NCBI GenBank assembly: GCA_030427085.1
Contig: JAUHXH010000004.1
Coordinates: forward strand, 248,001-312,000
Length of the DNA: 64,000 nt
Direction: 5' to 3'
Source of the DNA: Gammaproteobacteria bacterium
Lineage (GTDB): Bacteria > Pseudomonadota > Gammaproteobacteria > Pseudomonadales > Halieaceae
Both the position numbers and the translations under genes were made by a program. A model generated the notes under the pieces. That model was not told the DNA's origin. It ran no database searches and saw nothing but the letters and a program-made list of their open reading frames with translations. The stretch's first letter is position 1. Each line of letters opens with the position of its first letter. Below, piece by piece: positions 45,824 through 55,218 of this stretch.

Positions 45824-47170
45824 TTATCCCGACGCTGGCGCGTCGTCCGGTGTCAGCCACCGATTCAATCGAAAATTGCGCGTATAAACCCAGAACAGGC
45901 TCAGCCCCCGGCTGGCATTGAACAGGGCGAAGGCCAGCCACAGGCCGTGGTTCCCCCAACCCCGCGTCAGGTACCACAGCGGTAGATACACCAGCAGCAG
46001 GCTCAACAGCATGGTCCACATCATCGGGCCGGTGCGCGCGGTACCGATGAATACGCCATCCAGTAGATAGCTGGGCGCCGCCAGCAACGGGATGAGGACC
46101 AGCCACGGTGCATACTGCGAGAGGATCTCCCTTACCTCGGGCAGATCGGTCAACAGGCTGAAGAACACCGGCTGCCCCAGCGCGAACGCAACGCTCATAA
46201 TCACCGCGGCCCCCGCGCACCAGCGTGCACAGCCGTTTACCGTCTGGCGCATACCCGATAAATCGCGGGCACCAAAGCGATTGCCCGCCAGGGCCTCGGC
46301 AGCGTAGGCGAAACCGTCCATCGCGTAGGCCGCCAGCAGCAATAACTGAATGATGATGGTGTTGGCGGCGAGGGTTGCGCCACCAAAGTTGTCGCTGTTC
46401 GCGGTGAAAAAGGCGAACGCGAACAGCAGCGAGCAGGTGCGCACAAACAGGTCCCGGTTGGAGCGCAGTAAACGCCGGAAGGCGGATGCGTCCCACAGTC
46501 GCTGCCACAAGGCGCGGCCCGGCCAGCCGCCGAGGTTGCGCCGCAGGGCGTACAGCGCCAGCGCACAACCCAGGTATTCCGCGCACACGGTGGCCAGCGC
46601 TGCGCCGTCGCTGAGCATGCCAAAGCCGATCACGAACAGCACATCCAGCGCGATGTTGGCGAGGTTGGTCACCACCACAAAAACCATTGGCCAACGCGTG
46701 TTCTGGCGGCCGATAAACCAGCCCACAACGGTATAGTTGAGCAGGACCGCGGGGGCGGACCAGGCCCGAATCGACACATAGCTCTCCGCCCATGGGGCAA
46801 TATCGGCTTGTGGGGCCATTAACGGCAGGCCCACCGCCAGCCACAGAGGTCGGCTCAGCATGACCAGTGCAGCAATGGCCAGCGCGAGTACTGCGGAGCG
46901 CGCCAACGCCAGCCGGGCACCCTCCTCGTTCTGCGCCCCCGTGGCGGTGGCAACCAGCCCGGTGGTGCCCATCCGCAGGAAGCTGAAGCCCCAGTAGAGG
47001 AAACTCAGGATGGCGCCCCCGATAGCAACGGCACCGAGATAACGCGCGTCGGACAGGTGACCGAGAATGGCGGTATCTACCAGTCCCAGCATGGCCACGG
47101 ACAGGTTGGACAAAATGGCCGGCCAGGCCAGCGCCCATATTTTGTGGTTCAGGCTTTGATCGGTCGCCAT
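45824..47170 (-). CDS. MATE-family multidrug/Na+ or H+ antiporter (DinF-like)
   Basis: A 448-residue protein with twelve predicted spans in two homologous halves. Typical MATE segments are LAWPAILSNLSVAMLGLVDTAILGHL near the start and NSDNFGGATLAANTI after the midpoint. It resembles the DinF/DNA-damage-inducible branch more than NorM, but substrate and coupling ion cannot be read. It is convergent with yheV and divergent from the cox operon. Confidence 0.88.
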   Translation of the reverse strand: MATDQSLNHKIWALAWPAILSNLSVAMLGLVDTAILGHLSDARYLGAVAIGGAILSFLYWGFSFLRMGTTGLVATATGAQNEEGARLALARSAVLALAIAALVMLSRPLWLAVGLPLMAPQADIAPWAESYVSIRAWSAPAVLLNYTVVGWFIGRQNTRWPMVFVVVTNLANIALDVLFVIGFGMLSDGAALATVCAEYLGCALALYALRRNLGGWPGRALWQRLWDASAFRRLLRSNRDLFVRTCSLLFAFAFFTANSDNFGGATLAANTIIIQLLLLAAYAMDGFAYAAEALAGNRFGARDLSGMRQTVNGCARWCAGAAVIMSVAFALGQPVFFSLLTDLPEVREILSQYAPWLVLIPLLAAPSYLLDGVFIGTARTGPMMWTMLLSLLLVYLPLWYLTRGWGNHGLWLAFALFNASRGLSLFWVYTRNFRLNRWLTPDDAPASG

Positions 47171-47528
47171 ATCTTGGTTTTTTTCCGGGCTTGGACAAAA
47201 TCGCCGCAGGCCGCATCTGGCGGGCTTTTCGCCCCGACCGTTTGGTATTCATCCTTGGGGACTTCCGCTATAATGTGCGGCGCTTTGTCGCAGGCACCCC
47301 TGCGCCGGTGGTTTTTCAAGCCGGTCGGGTGGCATTGGCGACAGCGAAGAAACAACGTCAGCTGACACTCAATCAGTGTATTGCAGTACTCGCGCCCTGT
47401 CGTCTGCGGCAGGCTGTTTTTCCTGCATACCTCTTCTCCGAAACACCGACTACAGGTGTGGGAGCTACTGGAAGGTTCTGTGGTTGTTGCTGGGGTCACT
47501 AACTTAAAAAAATATGGAGACACGGGAA
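47171..47528 (+). promoter_or_regulatory. Promoter and long leader of the cytochrome c oxidase operon
   Basis: A perfect TATAAT lies at 47269-47274 with a poor -35 (TATTCA, 17-base spacer). If used, the coxB leader would be about 245 nt. The leader holds a perfect palindrome GTCAGCTGAC (47357-47366), a partly overlapping hairpin ACACT-CAATC-AGTGT (47365-47379) and a short GCAGG/CCTGC stem (47409-47426). No open frame with a convincing ribosome-binding site is seen. Confidence 0.45.
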
Positions 47529-48686
47529 ATGTGTTTTGAAGCGAAGCGGCTGTACAGGCTGGCGCTTGGTCCTGTGCTGATGCTGCTTGCGATGGTAAGT
47601 GCCGGAGCCTGGGCCGCCGATGGCGAGCGCAGCACCGTCAATATGTCGCCAGGGGTAACGGAGGTGGGTCAGACTATCTTCGATTTGCACATGATCATTC
47701 TGTGGATCTGCGTCATCATCGGGGTTCTGGTGTTTGGCGTGATGTTCTACTCCATCATCTACCATCGCAAATCCCGCGGCGTAACACCCGCAACCTTCCA
47801 CGAGAGCACCACCGTCGAGATCGCCTGGACCGTCGTGCCCTTTATCATCTTGATTGCCATGGCGGTTCCCGCCACCAAGACCCTGATCGATATCTACAAT
47901 TTCGATGATGCCGAAATGGACATCATGGTCACCGGCTATCAGTGGAAGTGGAAGTACGAATACCTCAACGACGCCGGTGAGAACGTACAGTTCTTCAGTA
48001 GCCTGAGCACCCCGCAAAGCGAGATCCTGAACGCTGAAGCGAAGGGCGAGCACTACCTGCTGGAGGTGGACGAGCCGGTGGTGATCCCCGTAAACACCAA
48101 AGTGCGCTTCCTGATGACCGCCAATGACGTGATCCACAGCTGGTGGGTACCGGAACTGGCCGTCAAGAAAGACGCCATCCCCGGTTTCATCAACGAAACC
48201 TGGACCCTGGCTACCGAGGAAGGCATTTACCGCGGCCAGTGCGCCGAATTGTGCGGTAAGGACCACGGCTTCATGCCGATCGTGGTGAATGTGGTGTCCA
48301 AGGAAGAATACGCCGAGTGGCTGGCTGGCAAGCAGGCTGAAGCGGCAAAAATCAAAGAGCTGATGGCCCAGACCTTCTCGCTGGAGGAACTGGTAGAGCG
48401 TGGCAAAGGCGTTTACGAACGTTCCTGCCTGGCTTGCCACGGCGCCAATGGTGAAGGTGGTGTTGGTACCGCCATCGCTGGCAGCGCCATCGCTAATGGC
48501 GACATGCAGGGCCACCTGGATGTGGTTGCCAACGGTGTTGCCGGAACTGCGATGCAGGCCTTCGGTGGCCAGCTCAACGACGTCGACCTGGCGGCGGTAG
48601 TGACCTACCAGCGCAACGCCTTCGGCAACAACATGGGCGACATGGCGCAGCCCATCGACGTCTACAACTTCAAAAACGGCCAATAA
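47529..48686 (+). CDS. coxB: Cytochrome c oxidase subunit II with fused cytochrome c domain (caa3 type)
   Basis: A 385-residue protein. ATG 47529 is preferred to ATG 47514 because GGAGA lies eight bases before it. A signal peptide is followed by two membrane spans (about 40-65 and 80-105) and a periplasmic CuA domain with QCAELCGKDHGFM (Cys238, Glu240, Cys242, His246, Met249). A C-terminal cytochrome c domain is fused, with CLACH at 300-304. The fused heme makes this a caa3-type oxidase, which accepts electrons directly from the bc1 complex or soluble cytochrome c. First gene of the operon. Confidence 0.95.
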   Translation: MCFEAKRLYRLALGPVLMLLAMVSAGAWAADGERSTVNMSPGVTEVGQTIFDLHMIILWICVIIGVLVFGVMFYSIIYHRKSRGVTPATFHESTTVEIAWTVVPFIILIAMAVPATKTLIDIYNFDDAEMDIMVTGYQWKWKYEYLNDAGENVQFFSSLSTPQSEILNAEAKGEHYLLEVDEPVVIPVNTKVRFLMTANDVIHSWWVPELAVKKDAIPGFINETWTLATEEGIYRGQCAELCGKDHGFMPIVVNVVSKEEYAEWLAGKQAEAAKIKELMAQTFSLEELVERGKGVYERSCLACHGANGEGGVGTAIAGSAIANGDMQGHLDVVANGVAGTAMQAFGGQLNDVDLAAVVTYQRNAFGNNMGDMAQPIDVYNFKNGQ

Positions 48687-48700
48687 GGGGGGAGCATAAG

Positions 48701-50260
48701 ATGGGAGCTCATCACGGTCCTGCCAAGGGCCTCGGTCGGTGGCTGTTTACCACCAACCATAAAGACATCGGAACCATGTACCTGTGGTTCTCCTTTGCCA
48801 TGTTTATTCTGGGTGGCGCATTCGCCATGATCATCCGCGCCGAGCTGTTCCAGCCCGGTATGCAGCTGGTCGAGCCCGGCTTCTTTAACCAGATGACCAC
48901 CATGCACGGGCTGGTGATGGTGTTTGGCGCCATCATGCCGGCTTTTGTTGGCCTGGCTAACTGGATGATCCCGATGATGATCGGGGCGCCGGATATGGCC
49001 CTGCCGCGCATGAACAACTGGAGTTTCTGGATTCTGCCCCCGGCATTTTTGATCCTGGCCTCCACCCTGCTTATGGAAGGTGGTGCACCGGGCTTCGGCT
49101 GGACCTTCTACGCGCCGTTGTCCACTACCTACGCTCCGCCGTCGGTCACCGTGTTCATCTTCTCGATCCACGTGCTGGGTCTGTCATCCATTATGGGTTC
49201 CATCAACATCATCGCCACGGTGATGAACATGCGCGCCCCGGGCATGACCTACATGAAGATGCCGCTGTTCGTATGGACATGGCTGATCACCGCCTTCCTG
49301 CTGGTTGCGGTAATGCCGGTACTGGCGGGTTGTGTGACCATGATGCTGATGGATATTCACTTCGGCACCAGCTTCTTCTCCGCCGCTGGTGGTGGTGATC
49401 CGGTACTGTTCCAGCACGTGTTCTGGTTCTTCGGTCACCCCGAGGTATACATCATCATCCTGCCGGCCTTCGGCGTGGTATCGCAGATCATTCCTGCGTT
49501 CTCCCGTAAGCCGCTGTTCGGCTACGACTCCATGGTTTACGCCACCGCGTCTATCGCCTTCCTGTCGTTCATCGTGTGGGCTCACCACATGTACACCGTG
49601 GGTATGCCGGTAGCCGGTGAGCTGTACTTCATGTATGCCACCATGTTGATCGCCGTGCCCACCGGGGTGAAGGTGTTCAACTGGGTCAGCACCATGTGGC
49701 GCGGGGCGATGAGCTTCGAAACTCCCATGCTGTTCTCGCTGGGCTTCCTGGTGCTGTTCACCATCGGCGGTTTCACCGGCCTCATGCTGTCCATCGCGCC
49801 GTCTGACTTCCAGTACCACGACAGCTACTTCGTAGTGGCTCACTTTCACTACGTGATGGTGGCGGGTGCGGTGTTCTCCATGACCGCCGCCGTGTACTAC
49901 TGGCTGCCCAAGTGGTGCGGCAAGATGTACAACGAGACCATGGGCAAGACCCACTTCTGGATCTCCTTCATCGGCTTCAACCTGACCTTCTTCCCGCAGC
50001 ACTTTGTGGGCCTGGCAGGCATGCCGCGCCGGATTCCGGATTACGCCTTGCAGTTCGCTGACTTCAACATGATGTCCAGCGTTGGCGCCTTTATCTACGG
50101 TTCCTCGCAGATCCTGTTCCTGTACAACGTGATCGCGACCATCGTCTCCGGCAAACCCACCAGCGAAGAGAAGACCTGGGACGGCGCCGAAGGTCTGGAG
50201 TGGACTGTGCCGACCCCGGCGCCCTACCACACCTTTGAAACGCCGCCGGCGGTTCGCTGA
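48701..50260 (+). CDS. ctaD: Cytochrome c oxidase subunit I
   Basis: A 519-residue, twelve-span subunit carrying heme a, the heme a3-CuB centre and proton channels. The CuB/active-site block GHPEVYIIILPAFG and the HHMYTVG and HFHYVM segments (CuB and heme ligands) are intact. Lies 14 bp after coxB with GGGGGAG upstream. Confidence 0.98.
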   Translation: MGAHHGPAKGLGRWLFTTNHKDIGTMYLWFSFAMFILGGAFAMIIRAELFQPGMQLVEPGFFNQMTTMHGLVMVFGAIMPAFVGLANWMIPMMIGAPDMALPRMNNWSFWILPPAFLILASTLLMEGGAPGFGWTFYAPLSTTYAPPSVTVFIFSIHVLGLSSIMGSINIIATVMNMRAPGMTYMKMPLFVWTWLITAFLLVAVMPVLAGCVTMMLMDIHFGTSFFSAAGGGDPVLFQHVFWFFGHPEVYIIILPAFGVVSQIIPAFSRKPLFGYDSMVYATASIAFLSFIVWAHHMYTVGMPVAGELYFMYATMLIAVPTGVKVFNWVSTMWRGAMSFETPMLFSLGFLVLFTIGGFTGLMLSIAPSDFQYHDSYFVVAHFHYVMVAGAVFSMTAAVYYWLPKWCGKMYNETMGKTHFWISFIGFNLTFFPQHFVGLAGMPRRIPDYALQFADFNMMSSVGAFIYGSSQILFLYNVIATIVSGKPTSEEKTWDGAEGLEWTVPTPAPYHTFETPPAVR

Positions 50261-50271
50261 GGTAGATCGGC

Positions 50272-50832
50272 ATGCTGGGTATGAAAGTGAATCCTGTTGC
50301 CGCCACCGTGGGGAAACTCGCGGTAGCGGCGGTATGCATGTTTGCTTTCGTTTTCGTGGTGATGGTGCCCCTGTACAACGTGTTGTGCGATGCGCTGGGC
50401 ATTAATGGCAAAACCAACAGCGAGGCCTACCGCTCGGTAGAAGCTGCTGTGGATGAGTCCCGCGAAATCACGATCCAGTTTATCGCCACCAACAATGAAG
50501 GCATGCCCTGGGACTTCGGCCCCTCGGTGAGTGCCATGAAAGTTAACCCGGGTGCAGTCAACGACACGGTGTTCCTGGCTCACAATCCCCTGACCAAGGC
50601 GATGGTGGCTCAGGCGATTCCCAGCGTGTCTCCCTCACGAGCGGCGGAGTACTTCCACAAAACGGAGTGCTTCTGCTTTAACCGGCAGCCGCTGGATGGG
50701 GAGAGCTCGGCGGAAATGCCGCTGCAGTTCATTGTGGATACGGATCTGCCGCGGGATATACGCACCATTACTTTGTCGTATACGATTTTTGATGTCACCG
50801 ACATGGCGGGCGGCCCGGTCGCCGCACGCTAG
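50272..50832 (+). CDS. ctaG: Cytochrome c oxidase assembly protein CtaG (Cox11-like)
   Basis: A 186-residue copper chaperone with one N-terminal membrane span (about 13-38) and a periplasmic immunoglobulin-like domain. The copper-binding ECFCFNRQPL motif near residue 130 is intact. It inserts CuB into subunit I. Twelve bases after ctaD. Confidence 0.95.
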   Translation: MLGMKVNPVAATVGKLAVAAVCMFAFVFVVMVPLYNVLCDALGINGKTNSEAYRSVEAAVDESREITIQFIATNNEGMPWDFGPSVSAMKVNPGAVNDTVFLAHNPLTKAMVAQAIPSVSPSRAAEYFHKTECFCFNRQPLDGESSAEMPLQFIVDTDLPRDIRTITLSYTIFDVTDMAGGPVAAR

Positions 50833-50876
50833 AGGGCCGGTGGGAACCGGCCTGTTGGCAATAATGGAGAAATAAA

Positions 50877-51851
50877 ATGAGCAGCCAAACTTCCAACGAG
50901 TACGAAAAGTACTACGTGCCGGAAAAGAGCAAGCTGGCGGTCATGGCTACTATCGGCCTGATGCTGAGCGTGTTCGGCGCAGGGTCCATCCTCAACGACA
51001 TGACCTTCGGCGAAGCCGAAGGCGGCAGCAGTTCATGGACCATCTTCCTGGTGGGCCTGTTCTGGTTCATGGCTACCTTGTTTGTCTGGTTCCGCACCGC
51101 CATTCGCGAAAACATGGCCGGCATGAACAGCGTCCAGCTCAAGCGCAGCTACGTGCTGGGTATGTGGTGGTTCATCTTTTCGGAAGTGATGTTCTTTGCA
51201 GCGTTCTTCGGCGCTCTATTCTACCTTCGCACTCTGGTTGGCCCCTGGCTGGCCGGTGAAGGTGAGGGTGGCCGTATGAACCACCTGCTGTGGGACAACT
51301 TCAGCTATTCCTGGCCGATGATGGAAACCCCGCAGGAAGCCGTCGGTGGCGCTGCCAGCCAGCCGATGGCCAACCAGGGCAGTTTCGTATCACCCCACAA
51401 GAGCATGGCCTTTAAAGATGCCACCGCTTGGTGGGCATGGCTGCCCCTGTGGAACACCATCATCCTGTTGTCTTCCAGCGTCACTGTGCACTTTGCCCAT
51501 ACTGCACTGCTCAAGAGCAACAAGAGCAAGTTCAACCTGTGGCTGGGCATCAGTGTTGCCCTGGGTATCATCTTCGTTGGCCTGCAGGCGCTGGAATACT
51601 ACGAAGCCTACGCCCACTACGGGCTGACGCTGAACTCCGGCATCTACGGCTCCACCTTCTTCATGCTTACCGGTTTCCACGGCTTCCACGTGTTGATGGG
51701 TATGACCATGCTGCTGATTCAGTTCCTGCGCTCGGTCTTCGGTGGCCACTTCACCGCTGAGGATCACTTCGGCTTTGAAGCATCGAGCTGGTACTGGCAC
51801 TTTGTGGATGTGGTCTGGGTGCTCTTGTTCCTGTTCGTCTACATCCTGTAA
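50877..51851 (+). CDS. coxC: Cytochrome c oxidase subunit III
   Basis: A 324-residue subunit with about seven spans. EVMFFAAFFGALFYLR, the HFAHTALL segment, YGSTFFMLTGFHGFHV and the C-terminal WYWHFVDVVWVLLF are family hallmarks. It is somewhat longer than usual, owing to a polar insertion (about residues 140-185) between spans. Confidence 0.96.
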   Translation: MSSQTSNEYEKYYVPEKSKLAVMATIGLMLSVFGAGSILNDMTFGEAEGGSSSWTIFLVGLFWFMATLFVWFRTAIRENMAGMNSVQLKRSYVLGMWWFIFSEVMFFAAFFGALFYLRTLVGPWLAGEGEGGRMNHLLWDNFSYSWPMMETPQEAVGGAASQPMANQGSFVSPHKSMAFKDATAWWAWLPLWNTIILLSSSVTVHFAHTALLKSNKSKFNLWLGISVALGIIFVGLQALEYYEAYAHYGLTLNSGIYGSTFFMLTGFHGFHVLMGMTMLLIQFLRSVFGGHFTAEDHFGFEASSWYWHFVDVVWVLLFLFVYIL

Positions 51852-51858
51852 AACCCAA

Positions 51859-51880
51859 CGCGGCGCCCAAGGGCGCCGCG
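51859..51880. terminator. GC-rich hairpin between coxC and a convergent gene
   Basis: CGCGGCGCCC, loop AA, GGGCGCCGCG: a perfect 10-bp inverted repeat seven bases after the coxC stop, between two convergent genes. There is no T-run, but the position fits transcript ends from both sides. Confidence 0.55.
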
Positions 51881-51903
51881 CTGCTAATGGGCTGGTAAAA
51901 AGT

Positions 51904-52155
51904 TTATTCGGCCGGCTCAGCGGCCTGCGGTTTGGCCGGGCCCGGATCCCAGGGTGTGGGATGGCCAAGCTGGCCAGTGGCCACGCCGTAGACAATGACC
52001 CCCATCAACGCCAGCGCCAGGCACAAACGCACACCCAGCGAATTAAAGGTGCGCCGGCGGTTTTTGTTCCCCTGATCCACCATGAGAAAGTAAAAGCCGC
52101 TGACCAGGCTTGCCATCAGGGCGATGACCAGAATGACGATGATGATTTTCAGCAA
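51904..52155 (-). CDS. Small twin-transmembrane protein (DUF2909-like)
   Basis: An 83-residue protein on the strand opposite to the cox genes. TTG 52155 is chosen as start because AGGAG lies seven bases upstream and the protein then begins MLKIIIVILVIALMASL, as in relatives; an upstream GTG/ATG-like extension would precede the ribosome-binding site. There are two membrane spans separated by a short polar hairpin (VDQGNKNRRR). Homologues sit at the same place, in reverse orientation, in Pseudomonas cox operons. Function unknown, presumably oxidase assembly. Confidence 0.75.
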   Translation of the reverse strand: MLKIIIVILVIALMASLVSGFYFLMVDQGNKNRRRTFNSLGVRLCLALALMGVIVYGVATGQLGHPTPWDPGPAKPQAAEPAE

Positions 52156-52223
52156 GTGATAACTCCTAAAGTGCAACGGACAAGTATAAACCATGGCGCC
52201 GTGTCCGGCGTTGGTGGTGCTCG

Positions 52224-52973
52224 ATGACGGCAGTCAAGCTGCGCTTCGATTGGGAGTGGCGCACCACTGTCGCAGTGGTTCTGCTGGTGCCCTTGTTCGT
52301 GAGCCTGGGCTTCTGGCAGTTGCAGCGGGCTGAGGAAAAGAAGGCGCTGCAGGCCTTGTTTGCCCAGCGAGCGGCAGCGCCAGCGGTGGCCCTGGGTAGC
52401 GTGTGGAGTGAGACTGAAGACCAGCTGGCATATCTGCCGGTGACGATAAGTGGTCAGTTCCTTAGCGGCAGGAATTTCCTGCTCGACAATCAGATGAATC
52501 GCAGCCGCTACGGCTTTCACCTGCTTAGCCCGTTGCAACTGGACGATGGCCGGTTGGTACTGATCAATCGCGGTTGGCTGCCGGGCGACCCCGCTCGGCG
52601 GAGTTTGCCGGAGATCGAGCCCGTTGCTGGCAGAGTGACGCTGGCTGCTACGGTGTATGTACCCCCCGGCGAGCCTTATCAGCTGGCGGACACCGGTGTT
52701 GAGCAACAGTGGCCGCGAGTGATCCAGATCGTGGATACAAAGGAGCTGGCACAGGCTTTGCCCGGCGAGCTGTTTCCCTATACCCTGCGCATCGCGCCGG
52801 AAGCCCCGGAGGCTCTCGCCGCCGATTGGCCGGTGGTTAATGTCAGTCCGGCCAAGCATCAGGGCTACGCACTACAGTGGTTTACCATGGCCGGCGCGCT
52901 GTTGATTGTATTTGTACTGGCCAGCACCAACATCCGGCAGTGGCTCGCCGGGGAGAAAGAACGGAATGACTGA
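52224..52973 (+). CDS. SURF1-family oxidase assembly protein
   Basis: A 249-residue membrane protein with a span at each end (about 12-32 and 213-232) and a periplasmic domain. Family blocks are LGFWQLQRAEEKKAL, NFLLDNQMNRSRYGFHLL, VLINRGWLPGD and the C-terminal HQGYALQWFTMA. It assists heme a insertion into subunit I. It is divergent from the small twin-TM gene and overlaps the following gene by eight bases. Confidence 0.92.
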   Translation: MTAVKLRFDWEWRTTVAVVLLVPLFVSLGFWQLQRAEEKKALQALFAQRAAAPAVALGSVWSETEDQLAYLPVTISGQFLSGRNFLLDNQMNRSRYGFHLLSPLQLDDGRLVLINRGWLPGDPARRSLPEIEPVAGRVTLAATVYVPPGEPYQLADTGVEQQWPRVIQIVDTKELAQALPGELFPYTLRIAPEAPEALAADWPVVNVSPAKHQGYALQWFTMAGALLIVFVLASTNIRQWLAGEKERND

Positions 52974-53619
52974 AACACAAACGGCGAACGGCAACCGTGC
53001 AGTACTACTGCTGATCGCCGGCATCCCCCTGACCATGGTCCTGGCGGCTACCTGGCTGTGGTATTTCGTGGTGGAGGGCGACCTCGACCTGGTCGGTGCG
53101 CTCGGCACAGCGAACAAGGGCACTCTGCTGTCCCCACCCCGTCAAATCGCAGATTTCGAGTTGCGCAATGAAGACGGCGCGCCGTGGGCAGCCGATGCTG
53201 AGGCATCGCACTGGATCTTCGTGGTGCCCGTGCGTGGCGACTGCGATGCGGGCTGCGAAAATCTGTTGTACACCACGCGCCAGATTCACCAGGCTATGGG
53301 CAAAGAGATGGCGCGCCTGCGCCGCCTGCTGGTGACTGATCGACCCCTGACTCAAGTAGCGCCGAGCTTCCCGGCCACTCAGGATGGCAGCCCCCTACCC
53401 GCTTCTATGGCCGAGTATATCGAGCGAGGACATCGGGGCATCGGAGAGGCTTACCTGCCCTCCCCCGGTTTTGAGCGCCTGTTTGCAGACGCCGGGAGCA
53501 ACGACACCTGGTTCCTGATGGACCCCGCCGGTTGGGTGATGATGGCGTATCCCCCGGAAGTTCACTATAAAGACGTGATTTCCGACCTCAAATTCCTGCT
53601 GAAGAATTCCAATGGTTGA
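52966..53619 (+). CDS. Membrane-anchored SCO-like thioredoxin-fold protein
   Basis: A 217-residue protein with one N-terminal span (about 11-34) and a periplasmic domain. GDCDAGCENLLY carries Cys93 and Cys97 in the CxxxC spacing of SCO copper proteins, and MDPAGWVMMAY near the end fits a thioredoxin-like fold. Homologues sit between SURF1 and ctaA in Pseudomonas. Here the next gene is ctaB, so ctaA is missing from the order. ATG 52966 with GGAGAAAG upstream. Confidence 0.78.
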   Translation: MTETQTANGNRAVLLLIAGIPLTMVLAATWLWYFVVEGDLDLVGALGTANKGTLLSPPRQIADFELRNEDGAPWAADAEASHWIFVVPVRGDCDAGCENLLYTTRQIHQAMGKEMARLRRLLVTDRPLTQVAPSFPATQDGSPLPASMAEYIERGHRGIGEAYLPSPGFERLFADAGSNDTWFLMDPAGWVMMAYPPEVHYKDVISDLKFLLKNSNG

Positions 53620-53626
53620 GGCGAGC

Positions 53627-54508
53627 ATGACAGAACGCGCAACCTGGCGTAATTACTACGAGCTGACCAAGCCGCGCGTGGTAATGCTGATGATCCTCAC
53701 CTCGATCATCGGCATGTTCATGGCCGTGCCGGGCATGGTGCCGCCCCATGTGCTGATACTTGGCAACCTCGGTATCGCCCTGTGCGCGGGAGCCGCGGCG
53801 GCAGTGAATCACCTGGTGGACCAGCGTATCGACCAGCATATGGCGCGCACCCGCAATCGCCCGGTGGCAACCGGTCGCGTAGGTAATGTACAGGCGGCGC
53901 TGTTCGCGGCGCTGATCGGCGGCCTGGGCATGGCCATCCTGCTCATCTGGATCAACGCCCTTACCGCGTGGCTGACGCTGGCGTCGCTGCTGGGTTACGC
54001 GGTGGTCTATACCCTGTTCCTGAAGCGAGCCACACCGCAAAACATTGTGATTGGCGGTCTCGCGGGCGCCGCCCCTCCCCTACTCGGTTGGACGGCGGTT
54101 ACCGGCGAGATTCACGGCCACGGCCTGTTGCTGGTGCTGATCATCTTCGCCTGGACGCCGCCTCACTTCTGGGCCCTGGCCATCCATCGCCGCGAAGAGT
54201 ACGCCTCGGTGGATATTCCCATGTTGCCGGTGACACACGGCACCCGCTTCACCGCGTTGCACATCATGCTGTACACGCTGATCATGTTCGCCATTACCCT
54301 GCTGCCCTACGCCACGCGCCTGAGTGGGCCGCTGTATTTGCTGGGTGCCGTGGTGCTGGGGCTGGGCTTCCTTTACTGGGCCTTTGAAATCTTGCGCGGC
54401 AAGAACCCACGCGCGCCCATGGAAACCTTCAAGTACTCCATTGTTTACCTGATGGCACTGTTCGTGATCATGCTGGCCGATCACTACCTGTTCCCCATCA
54501 CCAACTGA
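53627..54508 (+). CDS. ctaB: Protoheme IX farnesyltransferase (heme O synthase)
   Basis: A 293-residue UbiA-family membrane prenyltransferase making heme O from heme B. Motifs are YYELTKPRVVMLM, NHLVDQRIDQHMARTRNRP (first Asp-rich site) and a second polar loop around HRREEYASVDIPMLP. Nine spans are expected. ATG 53627 is preferred (GAGG six bases upstream); ATG 53612, overlapping the previous gene, is possible. Confidence 0.95.
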   Translation: MTERATWRNYYELTKPRVVMLMILTSIIGMFMAVPGMVPPHVLILGNLGIALCAGAAAAVNHLVDQRIDQHMARTRNRPVATGRVGNVQAALFAALIGGLGMAILLIWINALTAWLTLASLLGYAVVYTLFLKRATPQNIVIGGLAGAAPPLLGWTAVTGEIHGHGLLLVLIIFAWTPPHFWALAIHRREEYASVDIPMLPVTHGTRFTALHIMLYTLIMFAITLLPYATRLSGPLYLLGAVVLGLGFLYWAFEILRGKNPRAPMETFKYSIVYLMALFVIMLADHYLFPITN

Positions 54509-54518
54509 ATCGACTGTT

Positions 54519-55172
54519 ATGAGTAATCTCACCCCGTCCCAGGCGCGTGGCGTCAAAATCACCATCGCCGTGATTCTGGCCTTCATCGTCGGCGTACTGT
54601 TCACCTTCTACAATCGGATACAGATGCCGCGCATCCTGTCCGAGGGCGAAATGCGGGCCAATGGCGCGTGGATGTTCGATACGCCGCGCTCCTTCGGTGA
54701 GTTGACGCTGGTGGATCACCAAGGGCAGCCCTTTGACCACCAACGCCTGGAAGGCCAGTGGAGCCTGGTGTTTTTTGGTTTCACCCACTGCCCGGACATC
54801 TGCCCCACCACGATGGCCTTCCTCAGTCAGTTCGTTGGTGAACTACCCGCGGATGAGCAGCCCCAGGTGGTGATGGTCACCGTCGACCCGGCACGTGACA
54901 CGGTGGAGAAGCTGGCTACCTACGTTCCCTGGTTTAACCCGGATTTCGTAGGCGTTACCGGCGAGTTTATGGATATTCACCGCTTCGCCACCGCCCTGAA
55001 CACACCTTTCCGCAAGGTGTCTGGGCAAGGTGAAAACTACGAAGTAGACCATAGTGCCAATGTGGCACTGATAAATCCGAAAGGTGATTACCACGGCTTC
55101 TTTAAAGCGCCCCAGGATTTGGCCAAAATGAAGCTGACCTATCGCTCTGCGCTGGCCCGCTGGGATTTCTGA
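54519..55172 (+). CDS. SCO1/SenC-type copper chaperone
   Basis: A 217-residue protein with one N-terminal span (about 12-31) and a thioredoxin-like periplasmic domain. The copper site is complete: [12 protein letters not shown] supplies the CxxxC, and the conserved His is in YEVDHSANV. It delivers copper to the CuA centre of subunit II. Ten bases after ctaB; last gene of the operon. Confidence 0.93.
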   Translation: MSNLTPSQARGVKITIAVILAFIVGVLFTFYNRIQMPRILSEGEMRANGAWMFDTPRSFGELTLVDHQGQPFDHQRLEGQWSLVFFGFTHCPDICPTTMAFLSQFVGELPADEQPQVVMVTVDPARDTVEKLATYVPWFNPDFVGVTGEFMDIHRFATALNTPFRKVSGQGENYEVDHSANVALINPKGDYHGFFKAPQDLAKMKLTYRSALARWDF

Positions 55173-55218
55173 GGCCCGCGTAAACGCATTTACTACCCTT
55201 CTTCAGCTGGAGAACCCC

